From Flavobacterium sp. HJ-32-4 (lineage in GTDB: Bacteria; Bacteroidota; Bacteroidia; Flavobacteriales; Flavobacteriaceae), in the NCBI RefSeq assembly GCF_022532105.1, contig NZ_CP092832.1, positions 2,509,001 through 2,573,000 on the forward strand: 64,000 nucleotides of DNA, given 5' to 3'. The first letter of the stretch is position 1. The number at the start of each line of letters is the position of its first letter. A program made the position numbers and the translations under genes. Positions 42,816-52,534 of the stretch are shown piece after piece. Below the pieces are notes generated by a model, which searched no databases, was not told where the DNA came from, and saw nothing but the letters and a program-made list of their open reading frames with translations.

Positions 42816-44390
42816 CTAACTGTGAGGGGTGAACGGTAGTGTTTCCCTTGTGAGATTTTGATTGGCGGGTCCGTTGACGACCTGGCCGTGTCCGTCGAAA
42901 CGCGACCCATGGCACGGGCAGTCGAAGGTTTTCTCATCGGCGTTCCAGTGCACGATGCAGCCCAGATGCGGGCAAACCGCGCTGAACGCATGCACTTCGC
43001 CCGTTTCATCGCGAAAAACGGCCTTCTTTTGCAAACCGTCCGAAATAATGCTTCCTTCACCGGGCGCGAGGGCAGTCGGTGCCGTGCCGTCCATAGGGCG
43101 GATCCAGTCGGCGTATTGCATCGCCATATTACCGGTCTCCTTCAGGAAGGTGCCTGCGGCGGAAAGCGTAATCCGGCAGGGGTCGTATAGTTCGGTGTAG
43201 GGATTCTCCCGTCCCATGATGAGGTCGGTAATCAATAAGGCACCGATGGTCGTATGGGTCATCCCGTTTCCTGAATCGCCACTGATAACGTATATCGTAT
43301 CATCGCACGGATTTCGTCCCATAAAGCCCAGCCCGTCGATGGGTTCCAACACCTGTCCCGACCAATGCGCCACACGGTTCCCCATCAGCGGGAAGTGCTG
43401 TCGCGCCCAGGTTTCGAGACGATCGTAGCGGGCCGTTTCGCTAATGCCTTCGGCGTCGGCCTGGCCTGTTTTGTGGTCTTCGCCGCCCACGATCAATACA
43501 TCATGCGTATCGTCATACGATTCAAGCCTGACGTAATGGTAGGGTTCTGACGACCACCGGCTTCGCACGTCGCCCGTATCCCACCAAAGGGCATAAGGCA
43601 GGCTGTCTTTTGGCACGAGGAAAGAGGCCACATAGGTTCTATAAGGATGCTGTTTGGTATGCAGGGAGAACAAGTCGTTGATCGGACTGTTGGTTGCCAC
43701 CACAATAGCGGATGCATTGACGGTATGTCCGTTGGCGACTACATGGTCTTTGTGGACCTCGTCTACGTGGGTGCCCGTATAAATACGTCCGCCTTTGGCC
43801 AATATCGCCTGGCAAAGGCCGTTCAGGTATTTCAATATATGGAATTGCGCCTGTCGCGGAAAGCGTATTGCAGATCCCACACCGCGAATTCCAGGTGGTT
43901 GGATACGTTCAACGTCGAGTCCGGCTTTTTCAGCCGCGGCAAACTCCCTCTCAAGGTGTTCGGGTTTGTCAGACGGGTGGAGGAAAAGATAACCATCGAC
44001 CGTACGGAATTCGCAGGAAATGTGTTCGCGGGCGACGGTGTCGGCTATCCAGGCAATGGCGTCGGAGTGGCTTTGTGCGGCCAACCGCGTTTTCTCTTCG
44101 CCAAACACGTCTTCGAGGTAATAATAGCGGTCGTCAAGGGCATTGGTGATATGGGCGGTCGTACGTCCGGACTCGCCGCTGGCGATGTAGCCATCTTCGA
44201 GCACCGCCACGCGCTTGCCTTCTTTTGCCAGGCAATACGCGGTTGTCAGTCCGGCTATTCCCGCGCCGACGATTACGACGTCTACTTCACAACCCTTTTG
44301 AAGGGAATCGAATACGAGTGACGGCTCGGTTTGCATCCAAATCGACGGATGTTGGCCGGAAGTCGTGTCGGGCATAGCGCTTTGAAACAT
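42816..44390 (-). CDS. FAD-dependent oxidoreductase with C-terminal Rieske domain
   Basis: 524 residues. The N-terminal two thirds are a DAO-type FAD enzyme: [20 protein letters not shown] (dinucleotide fold), [19 protein letters not shown], and [19 protein letters not shown] near the end of the domain. The C-terminal 90 residues are a Rieske [2Fe-2S] domain with both ligand loops ([12 protein letters not shown] and [14 protein letters not shown]). The combination suggests electron transfer from the cluster to FAD; the substrate is unknown. No signal peptide is visible, so it is probably cytoplasmic. It is monocistronic with its own terminator. Confidence 0.92.
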   Translation of the reverse strand: MFQSAMPDTTSGQHPSIWMQTEPSLVFDSLQKGCEVDVVIVGAGIAGLTTAYCLAKEGKRVAVLEDGYIASGESGRTTAHITNALDDRYYYLEDVFGEEKTRLAAQSHSDAIAWIADTVAREHISCEFRTVDGYLFLHPSDKPEHLEREFAAAEKAGLDVERIQPPGIRGVGSAIRFPRQAQFHILKYLNGLCQAILAKGGRIYTGTHVDEVHKDHVVANGHTVNASAIVVATNSPINDLFSLHTKQHPYRTYVASFLVPKDSLPYALWWDTGDVRSRWSSEPYHYVRLESYDDTHDVLIVGGEDHKTGQADAEGISETARYDRLETWARQHFPLMGNRVAHWSGQVLEPIDGLGFMGRNPCDDTIYVISGDSGNGMTHTTIGALLITDLIMGRENPYTELYDPCRITLSAAGTFLKETGNMAMQYADWIRPMDGTAPTALAPGEGSIISDGLQKKAVFRDETGEVHAFSAVCPHLGCIVHWNADEKTFDCPCHGSRFDGHGQVVNGPANQNLTRETLPFTPHS

Positions 44391-44501
44391 GGGTTGTGGT
44401 TTGTTTTTCCAAAATTGCGATAATGCGGGCCCGGCCTTGTTATATCCTCCTTAGAAACCTTTATATCATTCGGGGTTTTGTCTGGCAATGGGCGAGCGAC
44501 G

Positions 44502-44532
44502 TTTGCCAGTTCGTTGATTTTTTGTACCTTAC
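44502..44532 (+). promoter_or_regulatory. Probable promoter of the small membrane protein gene
   Basis: TTTG at 44502-44505 and TACCTTAC at 44525-44532 are 19 bp apart; the -7 box is imperfect. The ATG follows at 44548. Confidence 0.4.
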
Positions 44533-44547
44533 ATCAAAACAACGGTC

Positions 44548-44751
44548 ATGAAACTCTCCAACATCCTCCTCACCATCCTCGCGGGCTCTGCCGTGATCCT
44601 TCTTGCGCACCAAATACGACGCAGACAGGATGGGGTGCCGGATGATCTGGATGAAGACGACCTCTATCGGGATTATGAGGATATGCAGTCGATGTATCCG
44701 CAACATCCCATTTTCAAACACGAAGACCGTGACCATCCGTTGTTTGTGTAG
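44548..44751 (+). CDS. Small single-pass membrane protein with acidic tail
   Basis: 67 residues. One hydrophobic segment (ILLTILAGSAVILLAHQI), a basic stop (RRRQ), then an acidic cytoplasmic-type tail (DDLDEDDLYRDYEDM) ending HEDRDHPLFV. No family known to me. A promoter-like pair upstream and normal codon use support it being real. It is divergent from the FAD/Rieske gene and about 110 bp upstream of the acyltransferase gene, which has its own -7 box. Confidence 0.65.
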   Translation: MKLSNILLTILAGSAVILLAHQIRRRQDGVPDDLDEDDLYRDYEDMQSMYPQHPIFKHEDRDHPLFV

Positions 44752-44827
44752 TCTGTAACACACTACAAGGACGTTTTCTGTCGGTGAAGTAACAACAGGA
44801 TGTCTGTGAAACTATGGGAGAAATCCG

Positions 44828-44835
44828 TACTTTTG
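44828..44835 (+). promoter_or_regulatory. -7 element of the alpha-oxoamine synthase gene
   Basis: TACTTTTG fits TAnnTTTG and lies 29 bp before the ATG at 44865. No good TTTG is present at -33. Confidence 0.45.
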
Positions 44836-44864
44836 CGACGAACTAAAAACAAGGTACGACTGTC

Positions 44865-46124
44865 ATGGTAAAAGATCTGTTCGAAAGGATTCAGCATAAT
44901 AAAGGCCCGCTCGGAAAGTGGGCGTCACAGGCCGAAGGTTATTACGTTTTCCCGAAGCTCGAAGGCGAGTTGGGACCCCGTATGATGTTTCACGGGCGTG
45001 AAATCCTTAACTGGAGTATCAACGATTATCTCGGACTCGCGAACCACCCGGAGGTACGTAAGACCGACGCGGAAGCAGCCCTGCAATACGGCGCTGCCTA
45101 TCCGATGGGTGCCCGGATGATGAGTGGCCACACCACGCTGCACGAGCAGTTGCAGAACGAACTGGCGGAATTCGTGCAGAAAGAAGCCGCTTACCTTTTG
45201 AATTTCGGTTACCAGGGCATGGTGTCGATCATCGACGCATTGGTGACCAAGAATGATGTCATCGTATATGATGTCGATTCGCATGCCTGTATCATCGATG
45301 GGGTCCGCCTCCACATGGGGAAACGGTTTACCTACAAGCATAACGATGTTGAAAGCATCGAAAAGAACCTGCAACGCGCTACGAAAATGGCGGAGGAGAA
45401 CGGCGGGGGCATCCTGCTGATCACCGAGGGTGTATTCGGTATGCGTGGCCAGCAAGGCAAATTGCGGGAGATCGTCGAGATGAAGAAGAAATACAACTTC
45501 CGTCTTTTGGTCGACGACGCGCACGGGTTCGGCACGTTGGGTAAAACCGGCGCCGGGGCAGGCGAGGAGCAGGGTTGCCAGGATGGTATCGACGTGTATT
45601 TCTCGACCTTTGCCAAATCAATGGCGAGTATCGGGGCATTTGTAGCCGCTGACAAAGACATTATCGATTATTTGAAATACAACCTGCGTTCACAGATGTT
45701 CGCGAAGTCGCTTCCGATGATTTTCACGGTCGGCGCGCTGAAACGTCTTGAGATGCTGCGCAGCATGCCGGAACTGAAAGACAAACTGTGGGAAAATGTC
45801 AATTACCTGCAGAACGGACTTAAGGAGCGTGGCTTCAACATCGGCGACACCAATACCTGCGTAACGCCGGTGTATCTGGAAGGAAGCATTCCTGAGGCGA
45901 TGGTGATGGTCAACGACCTGCGTGAGAATTACCACATTTTCCTATCGATTGTGGTGTATCCGGTGATTCCGAAAGGCATCATCCTGTTGCGTATGATTCC
46001 AACCGCGTCACATACCATCAGCGATATCGACGAAACGCTGTCGGCATTTGAAGCCATCCGCGAAAAACTCACGAACGGCACGTATAAGAAAATTGCCCAG
46101 GAAACTACGGTCGACGTATCGTAA
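44865..46124 (+). CDS. Alpha-oxoamine synthase (serine palmitoyltransferase / cysteate acyltransferase type)
   Basis: 419 residues, a PLP-dependent fold type I enzyme. Family marks are INDYLGLANHPEV, GARMMSGHTTLHEQLQNELA, YDVDSHACIIDGVRLHMG, LLVDDAHGFGTLGKTGAG, the PLP-lysine region FSTFAKSMASIGAFVAADKD, and FLSIVVYPVIPKGIILLRMIPTA (split here at residue 350-375). In Bacteroidota this type condenses an acyl thioester with serine (sphingolipids) or cysteate (sulfonolipids such as capnine). Flavobacteria make sulfonolipids, so the latter is quite possible. 2-amino-3-oxobutyrate CoA ligase is less likely from the motifs. It is monocistronic. Confidence 0.88.
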   Translation: MVKDLFERIQHNKGPLGKWASQAEGYYVFPKLEGELGPRMMFHGREILNWSINDYLGLANHPEVRKTDAEAALQYGAAYPMGARMMSGHTTLHEQLQNELAEFVQKEAAYLLNFGYQGMVSIIDALVTKNDVIVYDVDSHACIIDGVRLHMGKRFTYKHNDVESIEKNLQRATKMAEENGGGILLITEGVFGMRGQQGKLREIVEMKKKYNFRLLVDDAHGFGTLGKTGAGAGEEQGCQDGIDVYFSTFAKSMASIGAFVAADKDIIDYLKYNLRSQMFAKSLPMIFTVGALKRLEMLRSMPELKDKLWENVNYLQNGLKERGFNIGDTNTCVTPVYLEGSIPEAMVMVNDLRENYHIFLSIVVYPVIPKGIILLRMIPTASHTISDIDETLSAFEAIREKLTNGTYKKIAQETTVDVS

Positions 46125-46140
46125 TCCTATATCCATCATA

Positions 46141-46176
46141 GAAAAAGCCCGATGTTTTCCAACGTCGGGCTTTTTT
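46141..46176. terminator. Bidirectional terminator between convergent genes
   Basis: GCCCGATGTT and AACGTCGGGC form a ten-pair stem with loop TTCC, flanked by A5 on the left and T6 on the right, so it works in both directions. It separates the oxoamine synthase gene from the convergent GNAT gene. Confidence 0.88.
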
Positions 46177-46205
46177 ATTTTGGTACGGACGACTGCTCCT
46201 TGCTC

Positions 46206-47339
46206 CTAGCTACTCGCTCCTTCTAACCCCTTCACATACGTCCTCCTCCGGCGAAACACCACCGGATCGAAGTGCTTCCAGATATTATGGATGGCGTGGT
46301 TGTCTTCCAGTTCTGGAGTGCGGATGCATTCTTCTATACCTTTTGCCGAAAAAACCTTATAGAACTCCTCGAAAACAATTGCCGTAACGCCTTTGTTTTG
46401 GTAGTCGGGATGGATGCCTATGAGGTAAAACAACACTTCCTTTGCGTTCTTGCGGGCGTTCAGTAAATGGAACAACCCGAATGGGAAAAGGCGCCCATTC
46501 GCTTTTTTCAATGCCTGGGCAAACGACGGCATCACAATGCTGAAGGCGATCATCTTGCCGTTTTTATCGGCGATAAATTTGATGTATTCCGGGTTGATGA
46601 AACTGATGTACTTCCGCTTGAAGTATGCCTTCTGTTTTTCATTGATGGCGACGAAACTCGACAGGCGCTCGTACGACGTATTGAACAGATCGAACATCTC
46701 GTCGACGTAGGGCAGGATGTCCTGTGTTTTGGTAAAATTCACCGGCGTCAGGCCGTACCGCTTTTTGATCAGTTCCGCGGCCTTGGCAAACATGGCGGGT
46801 TGTATTGATCGAAAATGGAACTTGTTTTCGAGGTATTCCTTCTCCTTTACAAACCCCAGTTGCTCGAGATGGTCTTTGTAATACGGGTAGTTATACCATG
46901 TAATCATCGATCCCATACTGTCGAAGCCTTCTGTGACGACGCCCACTTTGTCGAGGTTTGAAAACCCCATAGGACCTTCGATGTGGTCAAGGTGGTGCTG
47001 GCGTCCGATCGCTTCGACTTTTTCCAGCAGTGCTTTCGTCACCTCGATGTCGTCGATGACGTCCCACCAACCGAAACGCATTTTCTTTTTGCCCTGTAAA
47101 CGTACTTCGTCCCAATTGATTATGGCGGCGAGTCGTCCGACGATTTTGCCGTCTCGATAGGCGAGGAGGAAGTGCGCTTCCGCGGAATCGAATACCGGGT
47201 TTTTCTCGCGGTCGAAACTCTCGAGTTCGTCGGCGATGATAGGGGGCACCCAATACGGATGTCCTTTATAAAGTGAAAACGGGAATTTCACGAATTCCCG
47301 CATTTGTTTTTTAGTGAGGGCTTCTGTAATCGTAATCAT
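46206..47339 (-). CDS. Large GNAT-family protein, possible lipid-pathway partner
   Basis: 377 residues. The N-terminus (EALTKKQMREFVKFPFSLYKGHPYWVPP) and the middle (HFLLAYRDGKIVGRLAAIINW, HIEGPMGFSNLDKVGVVTEG) are typical of a large Bacteroidota GNAT family; the acetyl-CoA fold returns at the C-terminus (LFYLIGIHPDYQNKGVTAIVF, EDNHAIHNIWKHFDPVVFRRR). The function is unproven. Relatives sit next to serine palmitoyltransferase-like genes in other Bacteroidota (from memory), and here it is convergent with one, so a role in sphingolipid or sulfonolipid metabolism is plausible. Its start overlaps the end of the outer-membrane protein gene by 4 bp only in coordinates, on the same strand, with the GNAT gene upstream. 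Confidence 0.82.
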   Translation of the reverse strand: MITITEALTKKQMREFVKFPFSLYKGHPYWVPPIIADELESFDREKNPVFDSAEAHFLLAYRDGKIVGRLAAIINWDEVRLQGKKKMRFGWWDVIDDIEVTKALLEKVEAIGRQHHLDHIEGPMGFSNLDKVGVVTEGFDSMGSMITWYNYPYYKDHLEQLGFVKEKEYLENKFHFRSIQPAMFAKAAELIKKRYGLTPVNFTKTQDILPYVDEMFDLFNTSYERLSSFVAINEKQKAYFKRKYISFINPEYIKFIADKNGKMIAFSIVMPSFAQALKKANGRLFPFGLFHLLNARKNAKEVLFYLIGIHPDYQNKGVTAIVFEEFYKVFSAKGIEECIRTPELEDNHAIHNIWKHFDPVVFRRRRTYVKGLEGASS

Positions 47340-48313
47340 GGTGCCGGAACATCAACTTCGTCCTTACGCTTCTTTTTCTTCTTTTTGTCTTTCTTGTCTT
47401 TGCCTTTGCCGTCTTTGTCCTTGTCTTTATCGGAACGGATCAGCACCGGCTTGTAGTTTTTATCGAAACGCCATGAAATACCGGCACCGGCGTAAAAGAC
47501 GGAGGGCGTATCTTTCATGTTGGTCGATACCGAGGCATCGAATTGCATCGTTTCGGTCATGAGATAAGCAGCGCCACCGCGAAGGATGGAATCGGAGTAG
47601 AAATCACTCTTATAACCCTGGTTCTCGAAAAACAGCGACCACTTTTCGTTCAGTCCGCGGGTAATAGTAAGAATGTAACCATAGCTGGGAAAATCCGATG
47701 TGATCCTATCGGCAATAAGGTTCAGCACCACCACGTATCCGCCACTCAACTGGTTTTGGGTGATGATCATCACCTTTGGGCTGATCGCAGGATCGGTTTC
47801 AAAGGTATACGGATTGTCGAAGTTTAAGTTGAATCCGGCGAATGCTGAAATAGAAGGAATTAGCTGTCTCCATTTGAACTTATGTTTCTTCTTCCAACTC
47901 AGTAAATCTTCGTGTTTCGGCTTGCCATCATCGACTTTTTTGTAGGGATCATACAGCAGGTATTTTGCGCCCAAAACGGTTTGCCGCAAGGCGCTGCGCG
48001 ATTCCGATCCGATGGGTGTGGTGAGACGATCGGCCTGGTACTGCAGGTCGGCGATGAACTCGAGTTCTTCTTTAAAAAGTCCCCAACGGAGTTGCAGGTC
48101 GACGCCCATTCCGCTCGATTTCGTCTCTAAAAGGGCATGGTCTTCCGAAATGTAGTAGAAGCCGCTTTCCACCTGAAACAGGCTCTGCCCGACGGAATAG
48201 GCCCCATACGACTTCCCCGGGCGGTTGGAGTTGATTTCATCGGTAAATTGCGCAGAGGCAAATGCCGTGGTAAAAAGGGTGATAAAAAGGGAAAAACACT
48301 GTATTCTGGGCAT
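47336..48313 (-). CDS. Predicted outer-membrane transporter-like protein with Lys-rich tail
   Basis: 325 residues from ATG 48313, which starts the signal peptide (MPRIQCFSLFITLFTTAFASAQ); an ATG seven codons upstream is possible. The mature part (EINSNRPGKSYGAYSVGQSLFQVE, MGVDLQLRWGLFKEELEF, SVFYAGAGISWRFD) matches the transporter/MetA-pathway-of-phenol barrel family of Bacteroidota. The last 45 residues are Lys/Asp-rich (DKDKDKDGKGKDKKDKKKK), an odd charged tail after the last strand. It ends in overlap with the GNAT gene start and is the upstream gene of that pair. Confidence 0.78.
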   Translation of the reverse strand: MPRIQCFSLFITLFTTAFASAQFTDEINSNRPGKSYGAYSVGQSLFQVESGFYYISEDHALLETKSSGMGVDLQLRWGLFKEELEFIADLQYQADRLTTPIGSESRSALRQTVLGAKYLLYDPYKKVDDGKPKHEDLLSWKKKHKFKWRQLIPSISAFAGFNLNFDNPYTFETDPAISPKVMIITQNQLSGGYVVVLNLIADRITSDFPSYGYILTITRGLNEKWSLFFENQGYKSDFYSDSILRGGAAYLMTETMQFDASVSTNMKDTPSVFYAGAGISWRFDKNYKPVLIRSDKDKDKDGKGKDKKDKKKKKKRKDEVDVPAP

Positions 48314-48377
48314 GTGCGGTATGTTGAGAGTCATCCAAATGTAGTACTTTTTATCATTTATTTAGGACGAAACGCGC

Positions 48378-48406
48378 TTTTTTACGGATGGCAATAGCTA
48401 CCTTTG
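48378..48406 (+). promoter_or_regulatory. Bacteroidota-type promoter of the DUF4834 gene
   Basis: A T-run at 48378-48383 stands at -33 and TACCTTTG at 48399-48406 at -7. The ATG at 48421 follows 14 bp later, which supports it over the upstream start at 48388 that would lie inside the promoter. Confidence 0.55.
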
Positions 48407-48420
48407 GAAAAAATTCGCTC

Positions 48421-48672
48421 ATGCAGACGGCTACCTTTGCGAACCTGATCGAAACCCTTTTTTTCATTGTTGTTTTTTATTACCTCGCGAAGATCGTGGT
48501 GCGGATGTTTTTTCCTGTCGTCGTGAAGACGGTGGTGCGTAAGGCCGAAGAGAGCTTCCGCGAACAACAGCAGCGGCAGCAGCAAATGCACCGCGAGCCC
48601 ACTCCCCAAAGTGAGCGTCCGAAAGAGCGCAAAATCGTCGGTGAATACATCGATTACGAAGAAATTGAGTAA
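48421..48672 (+). CDS. DUF4834-family small membrane protein
   Basis: 83 residues from ATG 48421. One membrane helix (LIETLFFIVVFYYLAKIVVRMFF), a Gln-rich charged stretch (ESFREQQQRQQQMHREP) and the conserved end KIVGEYIDYEEIE, all typical of DUF4834. Function unknown; the family is restricted to Bacteroidota and is usually found just before a YfhO gene, as here (gap about 50 bp), so the two are probably one transcript. Confidence 0.85.
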   Translation: MQTATFANLIETLFFIVVFYYLAKIVVRMFFPVVVKTVVRKAEESFREQQQRQQQMHREPTPQSERPKERKIVGEYIDYEEIE

Positions 48673-48723
48673 GTTTGTGCAAGCCGGAAACAGTGGTTTC
48701 GGCATCCAACTTATTCGCTCCTG

Positions 48724-51243
48724 ATGAAATTGTTACAGCGTAATTATCCGCACCTGCTGGCCTTTCTGGGCTTCGTTTTGGCGGCACTCGTCTACTTTTA
48801 TCCCGTACTCCAGAACAAGACGCTTTACCAGTCGGACATCGCGCAATACACCGGGATGGCCAAAGAACAAAACGATTTCCGCGCCCGCACCGGCGAGGAG
48901 CCGTATTGGACAAACTCGGCTTTCGGTGGTATGCCTACCTATCAGGTGGGTGCCAATTATCCCCATAACTATATCAAAAAACTGGATGCGGTCATCCGCT
49001 TCCTGCCCCGTCCGGCCGACTACCTCTTTTTGTATTTCGCCGGATTTTATGTGTTGGCGCTCGTCCTACGGGCCGACCCGTTAAAGGCCTTTTTCGGGGC
49101 GCTGGCGTTCGGACTTTCGACCTACCTGATTGTTATCCTCGGCGTCGGACATAACGCGAAAGCGCATGCCATTGGCTACATGCCCCTGATGATTGCGGGT
49201 ATTATACTGGTGTTCCGAAAACGCTACCTCGTAGGTGGTTTGTTGACATTATTTGCCACCGCACTGGAGTTGAATGCCAACCACTTCCAGATGACGTATT
49301 ACCTGCTGTTCCTGCTGTTGATCCTTGGAGTGTACTATACGGTAGGATTTATCAAGCGGAAGGAATACCGCGAATTCGGGAAAGTGGCCGGTACTTTTGC
49401 CGTGGCCGTACTGTTGGCCATGGGTGCAAATGCTGCGAACCTGATGGCCACCTCGGAATACGCGAATTTTAGTATGCGCGGTAAATCCGAATTGAGTTTC
49501 AAACCGGACGGTACGCCTAATACGTCGGATTCTGCGATGGATTATGGGTACATTACCGAATATAGCTATGGTGTTGGGGAAAGTCTTGACTTGGTGGCAC
49601 CGCGATTGTTTGGTGGTGGACACGGAGAAAAGCTCGGAACCGATAGTGCCGTATTTGATTTATTGAAGGCACAGGGTGCTACCGATGAAGAAGCATCCAG
49701 TTTTGCCGATGCTTATGCGGTGACCTACTGGGGCGACCAGCCTATTGTGGAAGCGCCGGCTTATATAGGGGTCGTGGTGTTTTTCCTCGCGATCCTCGGC
49801 CTTTTTACCGACCACCGCCGACTCAAATGGGTATTCTGGGGCGGAGCACTGTTGTCTTTATTCCTTTCATGGGGTAAAAACTTCGATGCCCTGACACGGT
49901 TTTTTGTAGATGTGGTGCCGTTGTATGATAAATTCCGGGCCGTTTCGTCGATACAGGTGTTATTGGAGTTGTGCCTTCCGGTGTTGGCCCTGATGGGATT
50001 CACCTCGTTTTTCCGGATGGACGCCGACAAGCGGTTTGCAGCTTTGTGGAAAGCTACGGCGGCCGCGGGTGGACTCTTCGTCGTACTATATTTAGGCAGC
50101 GGACTTTTCGAGTTCCGTTCGGCTATCGACGGTTCTATACGCGATGCATTGACCAGCAAGGACAACCCCACCTTTGGCGATGATTTTATCGAGGCCCTGC
50201 GCGAAGACCGACTGTCGATGTTCAAGTCGGATACGTTGCGATCGCTGCTGTTGGTACTCGCGGCAGCCGGTGCGCTGTTGCTGTATGTAAAGAATATTGT
50301 GAAACAACAATGGGCCGTAGTGCTGGTAGGATTTCTGATGCTGGCGGACCTTTTTGCCATTGACCGGAATTATGTTGATACGAAGGATAAAGGCGAAGAC
50401 GGACGTCGCGGTTTTGTGAGCGTTTCCGAAATGAAACGACCGTTCACACCGTCGCAGGCAGATGAGGAGATTTTAGCGGATCCGGATATTTTCAGGGTGT
50501 ATGATGTGCAGGGCAACCTGCAGGGAGAAACGTCGTTCTTCCACAAGGCGACCGGCGGTTACAGTGCCGTGCGTCCGCGTCGTTATGAGCAACTGTTCCA
50601 ATACCAGGTCGATCCGGCCTTGCAGGACTTGGGTGCCATCATCGATCCGAATACCATGTCGCTCAAAAAGAGCATTCCTACGCTGAACGTTTTGAACGTG
50701 CGGTATTTGTTGTTGGCCCTTCGGGATGGCTCGGAAGCGAAAATCACCAACCCGTTTGCGAATGGCAATGCCTGGTTCGTGCAGCGCGTTATTCCGGTAA
50801 CATCCGCCGACGGGGAAATCAAAGCGATGAAGGCCTTCGACAACCGGAAGGAAGCCATCGTCAATACCCGCGAATTCAAAGTCCCGGCGATGGCGGCTGA
50901 TTCTACGGCGTCTATCCAACTCGATAAAGCCAGCTTCCAGCCGAACTACGCGAAGTATACGGCCAAAAGCACAAAAGGTGGCCTTGCTGTTTTCTCAGAA
51001 GTATATTATCCGAAAGGATGGAAGGTGTTTATCGATGGTAAACAAACCGACCAACTGATTCGCGCCAACTACGTATTGCGGGCGCTACCGGTGCCGGCCG
51101 GCAACCACACGATTGAATTCCGGTTCGATCCGGATGTGGTCAAAACCGGCGGCCTGATCCAACTTGTGAGCTGTCTGGGTATTTTACTTGTGACCGGCGG
51201 CGGCGTCTACCTGACGCGGAAAAAGCAACCTAAGTCGGAGTAG
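48724..51243 (+). CDS. YfhO-family membrane protein
   Basis: 839 residues. About twelve membrane helices with large extracytoplasmic loops (YWTNSAFGGMPTYQVGANYP, SLDLVAPRLFGGGHGEKLG) and a periplasmic C-terminal domain (YPKGWKVFIDGKQTDQLIRA, ALPVPAGNHTIEFRFDPDVV) before a last helix. The family is a GT-C-like group; YfhO in Firmicutes is implicated in glycosylation of cell-wall polymers. In Bacteroidota the target is unknown. It is followed after 1 bp by a glycosyltransferase and then a flippase, which suggests a surface glycan role. Confidence 0.9.
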   Translation: MKLLQRNYPHLLAFLGFVLAALVYFYPVLQNKTLYQSDIAQYTGMAKEQNDFRARTGEEPYWTNSAFGGMPTYQVGANYPHNYIKKLDAVIRFLPRPADYLFLYFAGFYVLALVLRADPLKAFFGALAFGLSTYLIVILGVGHNAKAHAIGYMPLMIAGIILVFRKRYLVGGLLTLFATALELNANHFQMTYYLLFLLLILGVYYTVGFIKRKEYREFGKVAGTFAVAVLLAMGANAANLMATSEYANFSMRGKSELSFKPDGTPNTSDSAMDYGYITEYSYGVGESLDLVAPRLFGGGHGEKLGTDSAVFDLLKAQGATDEEASSFADAYAVTYWGDQPIVEAPAYIGVVVFFLAILGLFTDHRRLKWVFWGGALLSLFLSWGKNFDALTRFFVDVVPLYDKFRAVSSIQVLLELCLPVLALMGFTSFFRMDADKRFAALWKATAAAGGLFVVLYLGSGLFEFRSAIDGSIRDALTSKDNPTFGDDFIEALREDRLSMFKSDTLRSLLLVLAAAGALLLYVKNIVKQQWAVVLVGFLMLADLFAIDRNYVDTKDKGEDGRRGFVSVSEMKRPFTPSQADEEILADPDIFRVYDVQGNLQGETSFFHKATGGYSAVRPRRYEQLFQYQVDPALQDLGAIIDPNTMSLKKSIPTLNVLNVRYLLLALRDGSEAKITNPFANGNAWFVQRVIPVTSADGEIKAMKAFDNRKEAIVNTREFKVPAMAADSTASIQLDKASFQPNYAKYTAKSTKGGLAVFSEVYYPKGWKVFIDGKQTDQLIRANYVLRALPVPAGNHTIEFRFDPDVVKTGGLIQLVSCLGILLVTGGGVYLTRKKQPKSE

Positions 51244-51244
51244 G

Positions 51245-52534
51245 GTGGAAGGCGCGCCCAAAAAGGTACTGATTGTCACCTATTACTGGCCGCCTGCCGG
51301 AGGTCCGGGCGTGCAGCGTTGGCTGAAGTTTGCCAAATACCTGCCGGATTTTGGTATCCATCCGGTTGTCTATATACCGGAGAACCCACATTATCCCTTA
51401 ATCGACGAGGCGTTGTGCGCCGATATCCCCCAGAACATTACGATATTGAAGGGGAAAATCGTGGAGCCGTACGGACTCGCCTCGGTTTTCTCCCGCAACA
51501 AAACGAAGAAAATCAGTTCCGGATTGATTCCGTCGGATCGGAAGCAGTCGTTTCTGGAGCGTTTGTTTTTATGGGTACGCGGCAACCTGTTCATTCCGGA
51601 TGCGCGGGTGTTATGGGTCAAACCGAGCGTTCGGCGTTTGGCGGCTTATATTGACAGGGAAGGAATCGACACTGTCATTACCTCGGGGCCACCCCATAGC
51701 CTGCACCTGATCGGGCTGAAGTTGAAACAGACGCGTCCGGTGCGCTGGATTGCTGATTTCCGCGATCCGTGGACGACCATTGGGTATCACGACAAATTGA
51801 AGTTATCCGGGTACGCCGCGCGTCGTCACAAAACACTCGAAGCGACCGTATTGAACACCGCCGATTTGGTAGTGGTCACCAGCCAGACGACCAAAGCCGA
51901 ATTCCAGGCGCTTACGGCTACACCTATTGAAGTCATCACCAACGGATACGATGTGGAAAAAATCGTTCGTCCGCCGTTGGACGAGCAGTTTACCGTCGCG
52001 CATATCGGCTCGTTATTGTCGGGTCGGAACCCCATCCATTTGTGGGAAAGCCTGGCCGAACTCCGTCAGGAAGAACCCGGTTTCAAAGACGCATTTTCAC
52101 TGAAATTGGTGGGAGCGGTAAGTCCGGATGTGCTACACACCATCCAGGAAAGCGGACTGGCGGATTGCCTGGATCTCAAAGGGTACCTGCCCCATGACGA
52201 GGCGGTGCAGGCGCAACGTTCGGCACAGGTGTTGTTGCTGATCGAAATCGATGCGCCGGAAACGCGGAGTATCATTCCGGGGAAACTGTTTGAATATATG
52301 GTCTCGGAACGGCCGATTGTAGGGATTGGCCCAAGCGGTTCCGATTTCGCAGCCATTTTAAAAGAAACCAATACCGGGACATTTTTTACTTATTCGGAAA
52401 AGGAAAAACTGAAAGATACCATCCGCCATTTTTTTGAGCTGTACAAAGAGGGCACGTTGAACGCAAATGGCGTGGGCCTGCAGCGTTTTTCCCGAAAGGC
52501 ACTGACCGGTCAACTCGCACAACTTCTTCACTAA
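51245..52534 (+). CDS. Family 4-like glycosyltransferase
   Basis: 429 residues from a GTG start at 51245, the only reasonable one, since the family motif VLIVTYYWPPAGGPGVQRWL follows at once. Further marks: DTVITSGPPHSLHLIGLKL, RWIADFRDPWTTIGYHD, DLVVVTSQTTKAEF, VITNGYDVEKI, and the C-terminal donor-binding part IIPGKLFEYMVSERPIVGIG. It probably adds a sugar to a lipid-linked or surface glycan on the cytoplasmic side. It starts 1 bp after the YfhO stop and overlaps the flippase start (TAATG), so the three genes are coupled. Confidence 0.9.
   Translation: MEGAPKKVLIVTYYWPPAGGPGVQRWLKFAKYLPDFGIHPVVYIPENPHYPLIDEALCADIPQNITILKGKIVEPYGLASVFSRNKTKKISSGLIPSDRKQSFLERLFLWVRGNLFIPDARVLWVKPSVRRLAAYIDREGIDTVITSGPPHSLHLIGLKLKQTRPVRWIADFRDPWTTIGYHDKLKLSGYAARRHKTLEATVLNTADLVVVTSQTTKAEFQALTATPIEVITNGYDVEKIVRPPLDEQFTVAHIGSLLSGRNPIHLWESLAELRQEEPGFKDAFSLKLVGAVSPDVLHTIQESGLADCLDLKGYLPHDEAVQAQRSAQVLLLIEIDAPETRSIIPGKLFEYMVSERPIVGIGPSGSDFAAILKETNTGTFFTYSEKEKLKDTIRHFFELYKEGTLNANGVGLQRFSRKALTGQLAQLLH

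Noticed and set aside
43647..44321. 224-residue plus-strand ORF
   Set aside because: Shadow of the FAD-binding part of the Rieske oxidoreductase on the other strand.
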